Translations under genes and position numbers: made by a program
Part shown: piece after piece, positions 8,247 through 17,161 of the stretch
How the letters are laid out: each line of letters begins with the position of its first letter
Position numbering within the stretch: the stretch's first letter is position 1
The notes under the pieces: model-generated
Told to the model about the DNA's origin: nothing
The model's database searches: none
The model's input: only the letters and a program-made list of their open reading frames with translations
Source: Verrucomicrobiota bacterium
GTDB taxonomy: Bacteria; Verrucomicrobiota; Verrucomicrobiia; Chthoniobacterales; Terrimicrobiaceae
Reading direction: 5' to 3'
Length of the DNA stretch: 64,000 nucleotides
NCBI GenBank assembly: GCA_026398255.1
Contig: JAPLTG010000011.1
Span: 26,125 to 90,124 of the forward strand

Positions 8247-9143
8247 ATGAACATCCGACTCAAAACCGCGCTGGAAACAACCCATCTCGAGCATCTCCTC
8301 CAATCCTTCACGGACGAGGGCGTGACGGACGACATCCTCGCCGAACTCACCGATGCCGACCTTGAAAAACTTGGCGCTCGCAAGCTGGGTGACCGCAAAC
8401 GGATTCTTTTGGCCTTTCATAAGACTCCGAAAATAGAAGGCGGCGGCACCATTCTGATCGAGGTGAAAGGCGGAACGCTGCCGGAGTTTTCGGAATTGAA
8501 GGGAACGGTAGTGAAAACCTTCGAGATCGGAAGATATCCCGTGATGCACGAGGAGTGGGAATGGGTGCGCGTGTGGGGAGTTTCCAACGGCTACGACCTC
8601 GGTGAAGGGCAGCGCAATGGCGACTTCCGCCCGATCACCAAAGTGAGTTGGTATGATGCTGTGAAATGGTGCAACGCCAAAAGCGAGCACGAGGCCATAG
8701 AGCCGGTCTACCACATCGAGGATTCGGTTTTCCGCAAGGGAGACTATGGCGCCAGCGGCTCGAAATGGATCAAGCGAAACGAAAAGGCGAACGGCTACCG
8801 GTTGCCGCTCGAGGCCGAATGGGAATGGGCTGCCAACGGCGGTGTGCTCGCCATCAAATCGGTCACAAGCCCGCCCCAGAACGACCAAACCGCCGAGCCG
8901 AAAATCGAGCTCGGGGACTACCGGCCCTTCGGCGCGTATTTCAATGAACTGGGAATCTACGAGATCACTTCGAATATGTGGGAATGGTGCTGGGACCGGG
9001 ATGAAACCGGCACCGCCCATCGAATTCGCAGCGAGAACAACTGGAACAAGCAAGCCCAACAAGACAAGTGCCAGCGCCGCGTGAGCCGCAGCCCAGATAC
9101 CCGATACAGCGTCATCGGATTCCGCCTCGCGAGGAATTATTGA
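8247..9143 (+). CDS. SAM domain plus FGE-like protein (copy 2, diverged)
   Basis: A 298-residue paralogue of the preceding gene with the same architecture and similarity throughout (LEHLLQSFTDEGVTDDI, SWYDAVKWCNAKSEHEA, YRLPLEAEWEWAANGG, IGFRLARNY). Here the signature RGGSW has decayed to RSENNW and GNVWEW to SNMWEW. The catalytic FGE cysteines are also absent. It therefore looks like a duplicate released from, or adapted away from, the ancestral active site. The start at ATG 8247 lies 13 bp after the previous stop, so the two are probably co-transcribed. Function unknown. Confidence 0.78.
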   Translation: MNIRLKTALETTHLEHLLQSFTDEGVTDDILAELTDADLEKLGARKLGDRKRILLAFHKTPKIEGGGTILIEVKGGTLPEFSELKGTVVKTFEIGRYPVMHEEWEWVRVWGVSNGYDLGEGQRNGDFRPITKVSWYDAVKWCNAKSEHEAIEPVYHIEDSVFRKGDYGASGSKWIKRNEKANGYRLPLEAEWEWAANGGVLAIKSVTSPPQNDQTAEPKIELGDYRPFGAYFNELGIYEITSNMWEWCWDRDETGTAHRIRSENNWNKQAQQDKCQRRVSRSPDTRYSVIGFRLARNY

Positions 9144-9198
9144 GACGGCGACAGCGAAATCTTGAGCGGGTCCGCCGGAGCGGAGACATTCCCTCACC

Positions 9199-11205
9199 AT
9201 GTCCCGCTTCCGACTCTATGACCTCAACCCTGAGCAGCAACGCGCCGCCACCCATGAGAGCGGCCCCCTGCTGATCCTCGCCGGTGCGGGAACGGGAAAA
9301 ACCCGCACGATCGTTGCGCGCATCACTTGGCTCGTCTCCACCGGCACCCCGGCCTCGAAAATCCTCGCCGTCACTTTTACCAACAAGGCCGCCCGCGAGA
9401 TGAAGGAGCGAATTGCCGGAATGCTCACCGAGGAGCAGGCGGCCGATATCACGGCCTCAACTTTCCACGCCCTCTGCATGCGCATTCTCAGGGCCGATGC
9501 CGATAAGCTTGGATACAAAAATAATTTCACGATTTTCGACGAGGGCGACCAACTCGGGCTCATCAAAAAGGTCATCAACCGCGTGACGGCGAAGGACGAA
9601 AAGCTCGACCCAGGCCTCGCCAAAAATCTCATCAGCAAAGCCAAGAATAATGGCTGGGCCCCGCCGCAGGATGACGAGACCGTGATCGGCGCCGTCTATT
9701 CCCGCTACAACCGCGAACTCCACGCTCTGAATGCCATGGATTTCGACGACCTCCTCGTGCAGGCGGTGAAACTCCTGAACGACCACCCATCCGTCCGCGA
9801 AAAATGGCGCGGAAGGTTTTCCCAAATGCTCGTGGATGAGTTCCAGGACACGAACCGCCTCCAACTCGATTTGGTGAGCCTTCTCGCCTCGGGCGAACCT
9901 CCCAATGTTTGCGTGGTGGGAGATGACGACCAAAGCATCTACGGGTGGCGCGGCGCGGAGGTCTCGAACATCCTCGAGTTCGAAAAACATTTCCCCAATC
10001 CCGAGATCGTCCGGCTCGAGCAAAATTACCGGAGCACCAACCAAATCCTCACCGCCGCGAACCGGCTCATCAAAAACAACCCCCGCCGCCGCGCGAAAAA
10101 CCTCTGGAGCCCGAACCAAGGCGGCGATCCGGTCCATGTTGTCTCTGTGCCCGATGACAAAACCGAGGCGGAGTTTGTGGTCGCTGAGGCCGGCGCGATC
10201 CGTAATGCGAGCGGCCTGCCGTGGGAGCATTTCGCAGTGATCTACCGGATGAACGCCCAATCTCGCCTACTGGAAGAAAATCTCCGCCGCATGAAAATCC
10301 CCTATCGGCTCGTTGGCGGGAAAAGTTTTTTCGACCGCCGCGAGGTGAAGGACATCCTCGCCACGATCACTTGCCTCGTGAACCCGCAGGACGACATTTC
10401 GCTCCTGCGAATCATCAACACCCCCCCGCGCGGCATCGGTGCAACCTCGGTCGAGATCGCCCTCGAGCAAAGCGCCAAAGCCCATCGCAGCCTGTTCGAC
10501 ACACTCACCGATCCGGCGTTTGAACCCGAGGTTTCGCGCAAGACCGCTGCGGCCATCCGTTCCTTTGCGGAGGATCTCGCTGCCACTCGCATCCACCTCC
10601 TCACACCCGGCGCGGACGCCTGCGCGATCGTCTCGGGTTACCTCGAGGAGTCTGGTTATTTCGACGACCTCAAACGCAGTTGCAAAACGCCCGAGGAGGC
10701 GCTGAACCGCGAGGCCGGAGCGAAAGAAATCCTGAATGCCCTGGCAAATCACCAGTCCAAGCGGCGCGGAACCGTGCAGGATTTCCTTGATGAACTCTCA
10801 CTGAACCGCGAACGCGAAGAGGACAAAAAGGACGACGGCAAGGGCGTCACACTCATCACGCTCCACGCCGCGAAAGGCCTGGAGTTTCCCCATGTGTTTC
10901 TAGTCGGCGCCGAGGACGGGCTCCTGCCCCACGAGCGTTCCAAGAGCGAGGGCACGGTGGACGAGGAGCGCCGCCTATTCTATGTCGGCATCACCCGTGC
11001 GATGAAATCCCTCACGATCACGCATTGCCGCAACCGCATGAAATTCGGCTCCGCCATGCACTGCCGCCCCAGCCCGTTTCTCAAGGAAATCGAAGGCGAA
11101 GGGGTCCACGCCGAGTCCTACGAGGACATCATGTCGAAGCCCGTGGCCGAGGAAGATGTCGCCATGTCCTTCGCGAATCTCCGCGCGATGCTCTCGGGCG
11201 ATTAA
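9199..11205 (+). CDS. UvrD/Rep/PcrA-family superfamily I DNA helicase
   Basis: A 668-residue SF1A helicase with all canonical motifs in order: Walker A AGAGTGKT (~28-35), DEFQDTNRLQLDL, VGDDDQSIYGWRGAE, LEQNYRSTNQIL, LHAAKGLEFPHVFLVG and ERRLFYVGITRA. These proteins unwind DNA 3'-5' in repair and at stalled forks. At 668 residues it is closer to Rep (~670) than to UvrD or PcrA (~720-740), lacking the long C-terminal tail. The exact orthology cannot be settled by eye. A terminator-like hairpin and a palindromic repeat follow it. Confidence 0.9.
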   Translation: MSRFRLYDLNPEQQRAATHESGPLLILAGAGTGKTRTIVARITWLVSTGTPASKILAVTFTNKAAREMKERIAGMLTEEQAADITASTFHALCMRILRADADKLGYKNNFTIFDEGDQLGLIKKVINRVTAKDEKLDPGLAKNLISKAKNNGWAPPQDDETVIGAVYSRYNRELHALNAMDFDDLLVQAVKLLNDHPSVREKWRGRFSQMLVDEFQDTNRLQLDLVSLLASGEPPNVCVVGDDDQSIYGWRGAEVSNILEFEKHFPNPEIVRLEQNYRSTNQILTAANRLIKNNPRRRAKNLWSPNQGGDPVHVVSVPDDKTEAEFVVAEAGAIRNASGLPWEHFAVIYRMNAQSRLLEENLRRMKIPYRLVGGKSFFDRREVKDILATITCLVNPQDDISLLRIINTPPRGIGATSVEIALEQSAKAHRSLFDTLTDPAFEPEVSRKTAAAIRSFAEDLAATRIHLLTPGADACAIVSGYLEESGYFDDLKRSCKTPEEALNREAGAKEILNALANHQSKRRGTVQDFLDELSLNREREEDKKDDGKGVTLITLHAAKGLEFPHVFLVGAEDGLLPHERSKSEGTVDEERRLFYVGITRAMKSLTITHCRNRMKFGSAMHCRPSPFLKEIEGEGVHAESYEDIMSKPVAEEDVAMSFANLRAMLSGD

Positions 11206-11267
11206 GTAGCGCGGGTGTCCCTCCCGCGTTCAGAAACTATCGATGACAGGCGGGACGCCTGCCCTAC
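11206..11267. repeat. REP-like twin palindrome
   Basis: Immediately after the helicase stop are two hairpin-forming units (CGCGGG-TGTCC-CTCCCGCG and CAGGCG-GGA-CGCCTG) joined by ~22 bases and bounded by GTAG and CTAC. The layout resembles bacterial REP/BIME elements. A unit of similar design but different sequence occurs at 61627-61703. Confidence 0.5.
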
Positions 11268-11294
11268 TTTGTGAAGGTCCGACCCAGCCTGATC

Positions 11295-11330
11295 AAAAAA
11301 CAACACGCCTCTCGCGGATGTTGTTTTTTT
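11295..11330 (+). terminator. Rho-independent terminator after the helicase gene
   Basis: A stem AAACAACA / TGTTGTTT with a 13-base loop is followed by a run of T. It is flanked by A and T tracts and could act in both directions, separating the helicase transcript from the amt unit. Confidence 0.6.
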
Positions 11331-11366
11331 CGCAGTCGAAATCTCCTTTCCCCTACGCACGACTGG

Positions 11367-11384
11367 CTGGCACGGCGTTTGCTT
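11367..11384 (+). promoter_or_regulatory. Sigma-54 (RpoN) -24/-12 promoter for amt-glnK
   Basis: The sequence CTGGCACGGCGTTTGCTT matches the sigma-54 consensus YTGGCACG-N4-TTGCW exactly, with TGGCACG at 11368-11374, spacer GCGT and TTGCT at 11379-11383. Transcription would start around 11393-11396, about 35 bases before the amt ATG. The match and its place before an ammonium transporter and P-II pair fit nitrogen-limited, NtrC-type control. No clear activator site was found by eye. Confidence 0.8.
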
Positions 11385-11428
11385 AAAGACCGCCCGAACC
11401 GCAAAGAGCGGTGCAAAACACAGCATCA

Positions 11429-12907
11429 ATGAAAAAAACAACACTCATCAAATCAGGGATCGCCGCGCTGGCTATTGCAGCAAGCGGTCTATTCACAATA
11501 AACCCCGCCTTCGCGCAGGAAGCCGTCGCCGTCGTCACCGAAACGGTCGTCGTCGAAACCACCGAGGCTGCTCCGGCCGAGCCGACGATGGAACAACGCA
11601 TCGCGGACCTCGAGGCCTATGTGAACAACGGGGCTAGAACGCCGGATGTCGCCTCCAAGGTCGCCGGCCCCGGCCCCGGTCACAGTGCGTGGCAAATGAC
11701 CAGCACGGCACTCGTGCTTTTCATGACGCTTCCCGGCTTGGCGCTTTTCTACGGTGGCCTCGTCCGTTCCAAGAATGTCCTCTCGATCCTCGCGATGACG
11801 ATGGGCATCGCCGGTTTGGTAACAATTCTTTGGTTCCTCTGCGGCTACAGCCTCACTTTCTCGGGCGGGAACGCCTTCTTGGGTGACCTCGCCCAAGCCT
11901 GCTTCAACGGAATGAAGCCCGGCAATGTCGGCGCGGGCTACTACTGGATCTCGGATTACATCTGGGCCATGTTCCAACTGACCTTCGCGATCATCACCCC
12001 GGCGCTCATTTTCGGCGCCACGGCAGAGCGCATGAAATTCTCGGCGGTTCTCCTCTTCACCGCGATCTGGATGTTTGTTGTCTACTTCCCGCTCGCCCAC
12101 ATGGTCTGGGCCGTCAACGGCTTCATGTGCGGCCCGCTCAACCCTGATGCCGGCATCAAGGCGATCGACTTCGCCGGCGGCACGGTGGTTCACATGAGCT
12201 CCGGCTGGTCCGCGCTCGTCCTCTGCATCATCCTCGGGCCACGCCTCGGCTTCGGAAAACAACAGATGGCCCCTCACTCGATGGTGCTTTGCATGATCGG
12301 CACCGGAATGCTCTTCGTCGGCTGGTTCGGCTTCAACGCGGGCTCCGCGCTCGGCGCCGACGCCATCGCCGCGAACGCCTTCACCACCACCTTCCTCTGC
12401 GCCGCCACCGCCGGATTCGTCTGGGCCGCGGTCGAATGGATCACCCGGGGCAAACCCAGCGTGCTGGGCTTCTGCTCGGGCATCGTCTCCGGCCTCGTGG
12501 TCATCACACCTGCCGCTGGATTCGTTACCCCGTCGAGCGCCATGATCATGGCGGTCGCCGCTGGTATCATTCCATTCTTCGCAGTGGTCTACCTGAAGAA
12601 AATGCTCGGCTACGATGATGCGCTCGACACCTTCGGCGTCCACGGCGTGGGCGGCACGCTGGGCGCCATCCTCACCGGCGTCTTCGCCTCCTCCGAGGCC
12701 AATGCTGTGGTCGAGGGCCTCAAAGACGGCCTCCTCATGAACCAAATCAAGGCCAGCATTCTGACGATCGTTCTCTCGGTTGTCGCCACAGCGATCATCG
12801 CCTACATCGTGAAATTCACCATCGGACTCCGAGCTTCGGATGAAGTGCAGTCCGAAGGCCTCGACACCGCCGAACACGGCGAAGAAGGCTACCTGTTCGA
12901 CAAATAA
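11429..12907 (+). CDS. amt: Ammonium transporter (Amt family)
   Basis: A 492-residue Amt/MEP/Rh channel. A Sec signal peptide (1-29, cleavage likely after AFA) and a ~50-residue acidic, partly helical leader precede the first membrane helix at STALVLFMTLPGLALFYGGL. Eleven membrane helices can be traced. FAGGTVVHMSSGWSALVL and DTFGVHGVGGTLGAILTG carry the twin pore histidines. It conducts NH3/NH4+ across the inner membrane. ATG 11429 begins the signal peptide; an in-frame GTG at 11411 is less likely. glnK follows 78 bp downstream, so P-II should gate the channel. Confidence 0.92.
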   Translation: MKKTTLIKSGIAALAIAASGLFTINPAFAQEAVAVVTETVVVETTEAAPAEPTMEQRIADLEAYVNNGARTPDVASKVAGPGPGHSAWQMTSTALVLFMTLPGLALFYGGLVRSKNVLSILAMTMGIAGLVTILWFLCGYSLTFSGGNAFLGDLAQACFNGMKPGNVGAGYYWISDYIWAMFQLTFAIITPALIFGATAERMKFSAVLLFTAIWMFVVYFPLAHMVWAVNGFMCGPLNPDAGIKAIDFAGGTVVHMSSGWSALVLCIILGPRLGFGKQQMAPHSMVLCMIGTGMLFVGWFGFNAGSALGADAIAANAFTTTFLCAATAGFVWAAVEWITRGKPSVLGFCSGIVSGLVVITPAAGFVTPSSAMIMAVAAGIIPFFAVVYLKKMLGYDDALDTFGVHGVGGTLGAILTGVFASSEANAVVEGLKDGLLMNQIKASILTIVLSVVATAIIAYIVKFTIGLRASDEVQSEGLDTAEHGEEGYLFDK

Positions 12908-13324
<417 letters not shown>

Positions 13325-13345
13325 AGATTAGCGGAAACTAAGATC

Positions 13346-13385
13346 AGGCGGCGGAGGTTCTGTGAGTCCTCCGCCGCCTTTTTTT
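13346..13385 (+). terminator. Strong intrinsic terminator after glnK
   Basis: An 11-bp perfect stem AGGCGGCGGAG / CTCCGCCGCCT (13346-13356 and 13368-13378) with an 11-base loop is followed by seven T. It ends the amt-glnK unit. Confidence 0.9.
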
Positions 13386-13410
13386 GCCCCAAGAACAGAG
13401 CGTCTTGAGT

Positions 13411-13845
13411 CTAAAACGGCACGACCAACCCCTCGGCCTCAGCGAGTTTTTTCTGCCTCGCGTCAAAAGTTAGGAAATGCTTTGTTTTCAAATGCAAACC
13501 GGCAGCGACGTGAAGGATATCAAATGCCCGATTTCCCGACCGTAGTGTATGAGTTGCCGAAAGTCGGCGTGCCTCGGAAATGAGTGCCGCCAGATTGCAG
13601 ATTTCGATACGAACTCTTCCAGCTTCACGATCGGCTTCATATTGGGCCCAAAAGACCGCTGCATCCCCAACCCTCAGGCGCTTCGAGAATTCCGCGAAGC
13701 GCAAGGCATTGGAAAGCTCGTAATCCGCTAGATCCGAGATCACAATCATGGCTTCTTTTTTACGAAGCCACTCCAAGGCTCGCGGGGTGTGAATATCGTT
13801 TCCGTAAACGGAAAATAGAAAACTCGTATCTGCCGCCGCTACCAT
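13411..13845 (-). CDS. PIN-domain toxin (VapC-like)
   Basis: A 144-residue PIN nuclease. The acidic residues expected for metal binding are visible: D6 (ADTSFLFSVYGND), E43 (YELSNALRF), and Asp residues in RAFDILHVAAG and LTFDARQ near the C-terminus. VapC toxins cleave tRNA or rRNA. Its start overlaps the stop of the antitoxin gene by seven bases, the usual coupling in type II modules. It converges on the glnK terminator. The RNA target is unknown. Confidence 0.82.
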   Translation of the reverse strand: MVAAADTSFLFSVYGNDIHTPRALEWLRKKEAMIVISDLADYELSNALRFAEFSKRLRVGDAAVFWAQYEADREAGRVRIEICNLAALISEARRLSATHTLRSGNRAFDILHVAAGLHLKTKHFLTFDARQKKLAEAEGLVVPF

Positions 13846-14093
13846 TGTCCCCCCGCCTCGTTTCGGATCTTGTTGGATTCTTCAGCACTCAGGGTGATTT
13901 CTTGGGATCGGTCACGACGCATGGTCGCACTTTCTCCCCAACTGACTCGCGGGGAGGAGGCTGCCGTTGGCTCAGGACACAACCTTGCTACCGGACGACC
14001 GCGCTGGGTGATCACAATTTCCTCGCCTGCACCAATCCAGGAAAAAAGCTGCGTGTAGTGGTTTCGAAGATCACGGACGGAGGCTGTTTTCAT
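13839..14093 (-). CDS. Phd/YefM-type antitoxin
   Basis: An 84-residue protein with a Phd/YefM N-terminal DNA-binding fold: TASVRDLRNHYTQLFSWI, then GEEIVITQRGRPVARL. The C-terminal half is polar and would wrap the toxin. The start at ATG 14093 is chosen over an upstream in-frame codon because it begins at the conserved MKTASVRDL and leaves the palindrome at 14102-14118 free as an operator. It is upstream of and overlaps the PIN toxin gene. Confidence 0.8.
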   Translation of the reverse strand: MKTASVRDLRNHYTQLFSWIGAGEEIVITQRGRPVARLCPEPTAASSPRVSWGESATMRRDRSQEITLSAEESNKIRNEAGGQW

Positions 14094-14100
14094 TGTGCTA

Positions 14101-14129
14101 CAAATATGGAGCATATTTTAGCTTGTCAA
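14101..14129 (-). promoter_or_regulatory. Promoter and operator palindrome of the toxin-antitoxin pair
   Basis: Reading leftward, TTGACA (14124-14129) is followed after 17 bp by a weak -10 hexamer TATTTG (14101-14106). A perfect 7-bp inverted repeat AAATATG-GAG-CATATTT (14102-14118) overlaps that -10 and lies nine bases before the antitoxin ATG. This is the arrangement expected for autorepression by the antitoxin-toxin complex. Confidence 0.6.
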
Positions 14130-14212
14130 ACAATGCTTCGAATTCTTAGGCAAAAACTCCCCCTCACTCCGGTATTGGCGCGACCGCTCATCGGTGGTTT
14201 GATTCGCGATCA

Positions 14213-15508
14213 ATGATCGAACGCTATTCCCTGCCGAAAATGCGGTCCATTTGGACCGAGCAACGAAAACTCGAAATCTGGCTCGAGATCGAGACCCTCG
14301 CCTGTGAGGCGATGGCCGAACTCGGCACGATCCCGAAATCCGACGCCGCCGAAATCCGCGCCAAGGGAGCTTTCGACATCGAAAAAATCCGCGAGATCGA
14401 GAAACGCACGAACCATGATGTCATCGCGTTTCTCGAGAATGTCGCCGAGTATGTCGGCCCCGCCTCGCGCTGGATTCACCAAGGCCTCACCTCGTCCGAC
14501 CTGCTCGACACCACCATCGCGGTGCAGATGCTCGAGTCCTGCAATTTGCTCGAAGCCGATCTCCTCGCCCTGCGCGAGGCCGTCGCCATCCGCGCGAAGG
14601 AGCACAAATTCACCCCGATGATCGGCCGCAGCCACGGCATCCATGCCGAACCGATCAGTTTCGGCCTGAAGATGGCGTTGATGTATGACGAATTCTCCCG
14701 CTCGCTCGAGCGCCTCCGCGAAATGCGCGAGCGCGTCCGTGTTGGCAAAATCAGCGGCGCCGTCGGCACCCACGCCCACCTCGACCCCCGCGTGGAAAAA
14801 TCCGTTTGCGAAAAGCTCGGCCTCAAAGCCGCCGCCCTCTCCACTCAAATCATACAGCGCGACCGCCACGCCGAGTTCATGACCACGCTCGCAATCATCG
14901 CCTCGAGCATCGACCGCTGGGCCACCGAATTCCGCCACCTGCAGCGCACCGAGGTTTTGGAGGTCGAGGAGTATTTCAGCGAAGGGCAAAAAGGCAGCAG
15001 CGCCATGCCCCACAAGCGCAACCCGATCACCGGCGAACGCCTCAGCGGCCTCGCCCGCGTGATCAGAGGAAACGCCATGGCCGCCCTCGAAAATGTCGCC
15101 CTCTGGCACGAGCGCGACATCAGCCACAGCTCGGTCGAACGCATCATCCTGCCCGACAGCTGCACCCTACTCGACTACATGCTCTCCCTTTTGACGAAGC
15201 TCGTCTCGAAGCTGATCGTTTATCCCGAAAACATGCGGCGGAACATGGAACTCACCGGCGGCCTCTACGCGAGCCAGGCCGCGCTGCTCATGCTCACCGA
15301 GAAGGGCATGGAGCGCAAAGCCGCCTACGAAGCCGTCCAGCGCGCCGCCATGAAAACCTGGCGAGAAGGCGGCGGCCTCGCCAAAAACCTCTCCGAGGAA
15401 CCCACCGTCTCCGCCCACCTCTCGGCCGAGGAAATCCAACACGCCTGCTCGCCCGACCGGCACTTCCGCCATGTGGAAGACAAACTCCGCGCCGTTGGCA
15501 TCAACTAA
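14213..15508 (+). CDS. purB: Adenylosuccinate lyase
   Basis: A 431-residue fumarase/aspartase-superfamily enzyme that acts twice in purine synthesis, on SAICAR and adenylosuccinate. It carries the superfamily signature GSSAMPHKRNP with its catalytic loop, the H-containing IGRSHGIHAEP, and QGLTSSDLLDT. The length is standard for the short PurB class. Only four to seven bases separate it from queC, which with queE forms a rightward operon. Confidence 0.93.
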   Translation: MIERYSLPKMRSIWTEQRKLEIWLEIETLACEAMAELGTIPKSDAAEIRAKGAFDIEKIREIEKRTNHDVIAFLENVAEYVGPASRWIHQGLTSSDLLDTTIAVQMLESCNLLEADLLALREAVAIRAKEHKFTPMIGRSHGIHAEPISFGLKMALMYDEFSRSLERLREMRERVRVGKISGAVGTHAHLDPRVEKSVCEKLGLKAAALSTQIIQRDRHAEFMTTLAIIASSIDRWATEFRHLQRTEVLEVEEYFSEGQKGSSAMPHKRNPITGERLSGLARVIRGNAMAALENVALWHERDISHSSVERIILPDSCTLLDYMLSLLTKLVSKLIVYPENMRRNMELTGGLYASQAALLMLTEKGMERKAAYEAVQRAAMKTWREGGGLAKNLSEEPTVSAHLSAEEIQHACSPDRHFRHVEDKLRAVGIN

Positions 15509-15514
15509 TCTCGC

Positions 15515-16198
15515 ATGAAAACCGTCGTGCTCCTGAGCGGCGGGATGGATTCCGTCGTCGCGCTTCACCACGCCCAGCGGGAGCACGAGGTCGTGGCGGC
15601 GTTGAGCTTCCACTACGGCGCGAAGCATAACGACCGCGAGATTCCCTTCGCCAAATGGCAGGCCGAATCCTGCGGCGTTCCGCACATCACGGTGCCGCTG
15701 GATTTCATCGGGCGCGAATTCGAGTCCGACCTTCTCCAAAAAGGCGGCGAAATTCCGAAAGGCCACTACGAGGAGGAGACGATGAAAAAAACCGTCGTTC
15801 CCTTTCGCAATGGCATCATGCTCTCAATCGCTGCCGGCTTCGCTGAAAGCAAAAACGCCTCAGGCCTCGTGATCGCGGCGCATGCCGGCGACCACGCAAT
15901 CTACCCCGATTGCCGCGAGGAATTCATGCGCGCCATGTCCGACGCCATCCGACTCGGCACCTATGCCGAAGTCTCGGTGCTTCGCCCGTTCATCGCGATG
16001 GACAAAGCCGGAATCGCAGGCCGCGGAGCCGAACTCGGCGTGGATTTTTCCAAAACCTGGTCGTGTTATGTCGGCGGTGAAACGCACTGCGGCGAGTGCG
16101 GCACTTGTGTCGAACGCCGCGAGGCGTTCCAACTCGCGGGCTTACCCGATTCCACCCAATACCTCGCCACCGGCCCGCTTCCCTCGAAGCCATGCTGA
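15515..16198 (+). CDS. queC: 7-cyano-7-deazaguanine synthase
   Basis: A 227-residue ATP-dependent enzyme that converts 7-carboxy-7-deazaguanine to preQ0 in queuosine synthesis. The PP-loop LLSGGMDSVVAL binds ATP. A four-cysteine zinc site is formed by the Cys in TWSCYVGG and those in HCGECGTC. It begins six bases after purB, and its stop overlaps the queE start by seven bases. Two of the four preQ0-pathway enzymes are therefore made together here; queD and folE are not in the window. Confidence 0.93.
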   Translation: MKTVVLLSGGMDSVVALHHAQREHEVVAALSFHYGAKHNDREIPFAKWQAESCGVPHITVPLDFIGREFESDLLQKGGEIPKGHYEEETMKKTVVPFRNGIMLSIAAGFAESKNASGLVIAAHAGDHAIYPDCREEFMRAMSDAIRLGTYAEVSVLRPFIAMDKAGIAGRGAELGVDFSKTWSCYVGGETHCGECGTCVERREAFQLAGLPDSTQYLATGPLPSKPC

Positions 16199-16887
16199 TC
16201 TCCGAGATTTTTTATTCGGTGCAGGGCGAGGGCGAACTCACCGGCGTGCCGTCGGTGTTCATCCGAACCTCCGGCTGCAACCTGCGCTGCCGCTGGTGCG
16301 ATACTCCTTACGCCTCGTGGAGTCCCGAGGGCACCGAGATGTCGGTCGCCCAAATCCTCGCCGAGGTGGAAAAACATCCCGCCGCCCATGTCGTTCTCAC
16401 CGGCGGCGAGCCGATGGTCGCCCGCGGCATTCACGAACTCGCTGCCCGACTCCGCGCCGCCGGCAAACACATCACGATCGAAACCGCCGGCACCGTCGCC
16501 CCCGCTCGCATCGCGTGCGACCTCGCCTCAATCAGCCCGAAGCTCTCCGACTCCACCCCACAGCCCGGCTCGATCGAACCCGCCTGGATCGAGCGCCACG
16601 AAAAATCCCGCCAACGCCCCGAAATTCTCCGCGAGTGGCTGACCTCTTATCCGTTCCAGCTCAAGTTCGTCGTTTCGAGCGAAGCCGACCTCCCCGAAAT
16701 CCACGCCATCCTCGCCGCGACCGGGCTCTCAGTTTCTTCCTCGAAAATCCTCCTCATGCCCGAGGGCACCGACCCCGCCACGATCGATTCCCGCCGCGAA
16801 ATGCTCGTCGGCCTGTGCCTCCGCCACGGCCACCGCCTCTGCGACCGCCTGCACATCCGCCTTTTCGGCAACACGCGGGGCACTTGA
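16192..16887 (+). CDS. queE: 7-carboxy-7-deazaguanine synthase (radical SAM)
   Basis: A 231-residue radical SAM enzyme. The cluster motif is SGCNLRCRWCDTPYASW, a CxxxCxxC type, and VLTGGEPM is the usual SAM-binding strand. The short N-terminus, IFYSVQGEGELTGVPSVFIR, is typical of QueE. It converts carboxytetrahydropterin to CDG in queuosine synthesis. The start overlaps the end of queC, so the two are translationally coupled. Confidence 0.9.
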   Translation: MLISEIFYSVQGEGELTGVPSVFIRTSGCNLRCRWCDTPYASWSPEGTEMSVAQILAEVEKHPAAHVVLTGGEPMVARGIHELAARLRAAGKHITIETAGTVAPARIACDLASISPKLSDSTPQPGSIEPAWIERHEKSRQRPEILREWLTSYPFQLKFVVSSEADLPEIHAILAATGLSVSSSKILLMPEGTDPATIDSRREMLVGLCLRHGHRLCDRLHIRLFGNTRGT

Positions 16888-17161
16888 ATTGGCGCCAAAT
16901 TGCTCCTTGAGTTCGCGGGGGATGTGTGGGAGTTTGCACGAGCCTTAGGCGTTTTCGTTTATGCAATTCAGTTCCGGCGACCCAGTTTTTATTGGTCATT
17001 GGTCAGAGTTCATCGCGTCATTCATGTTCCTTGCGGCGTGTGTTCAGCACGCATTTTCAAGGGGATACGCATCGCCTGAGGCCCAACATGCGGTCGTGCC
17101 GTTTTTACGGGGAGGACTCCCCGTCCGCACCGACCGCCAACGCAACGCAATACACACAACC
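16888..17161 (+). other. Long leader region upstream of the RRM protein gene
   Basis: 274 bases separate queE from the RRM-protein start, unusually long for this window. I see no convincing open frame, intrinsic terminator or riboswitch. The short palindrome GGGGAGGACTCCCC at 17115-17128 could fold in RNA. The stretch probably holds the promoter and a long 5' UTR. Confidence 0.4.

Noticed and set aside
11489..12877. A 462-codon frame on the minus strand
   Set aside because: It is antisense to the amt gene, with His/Asp/Glu-rich translation typical of high-GC shadow frames.
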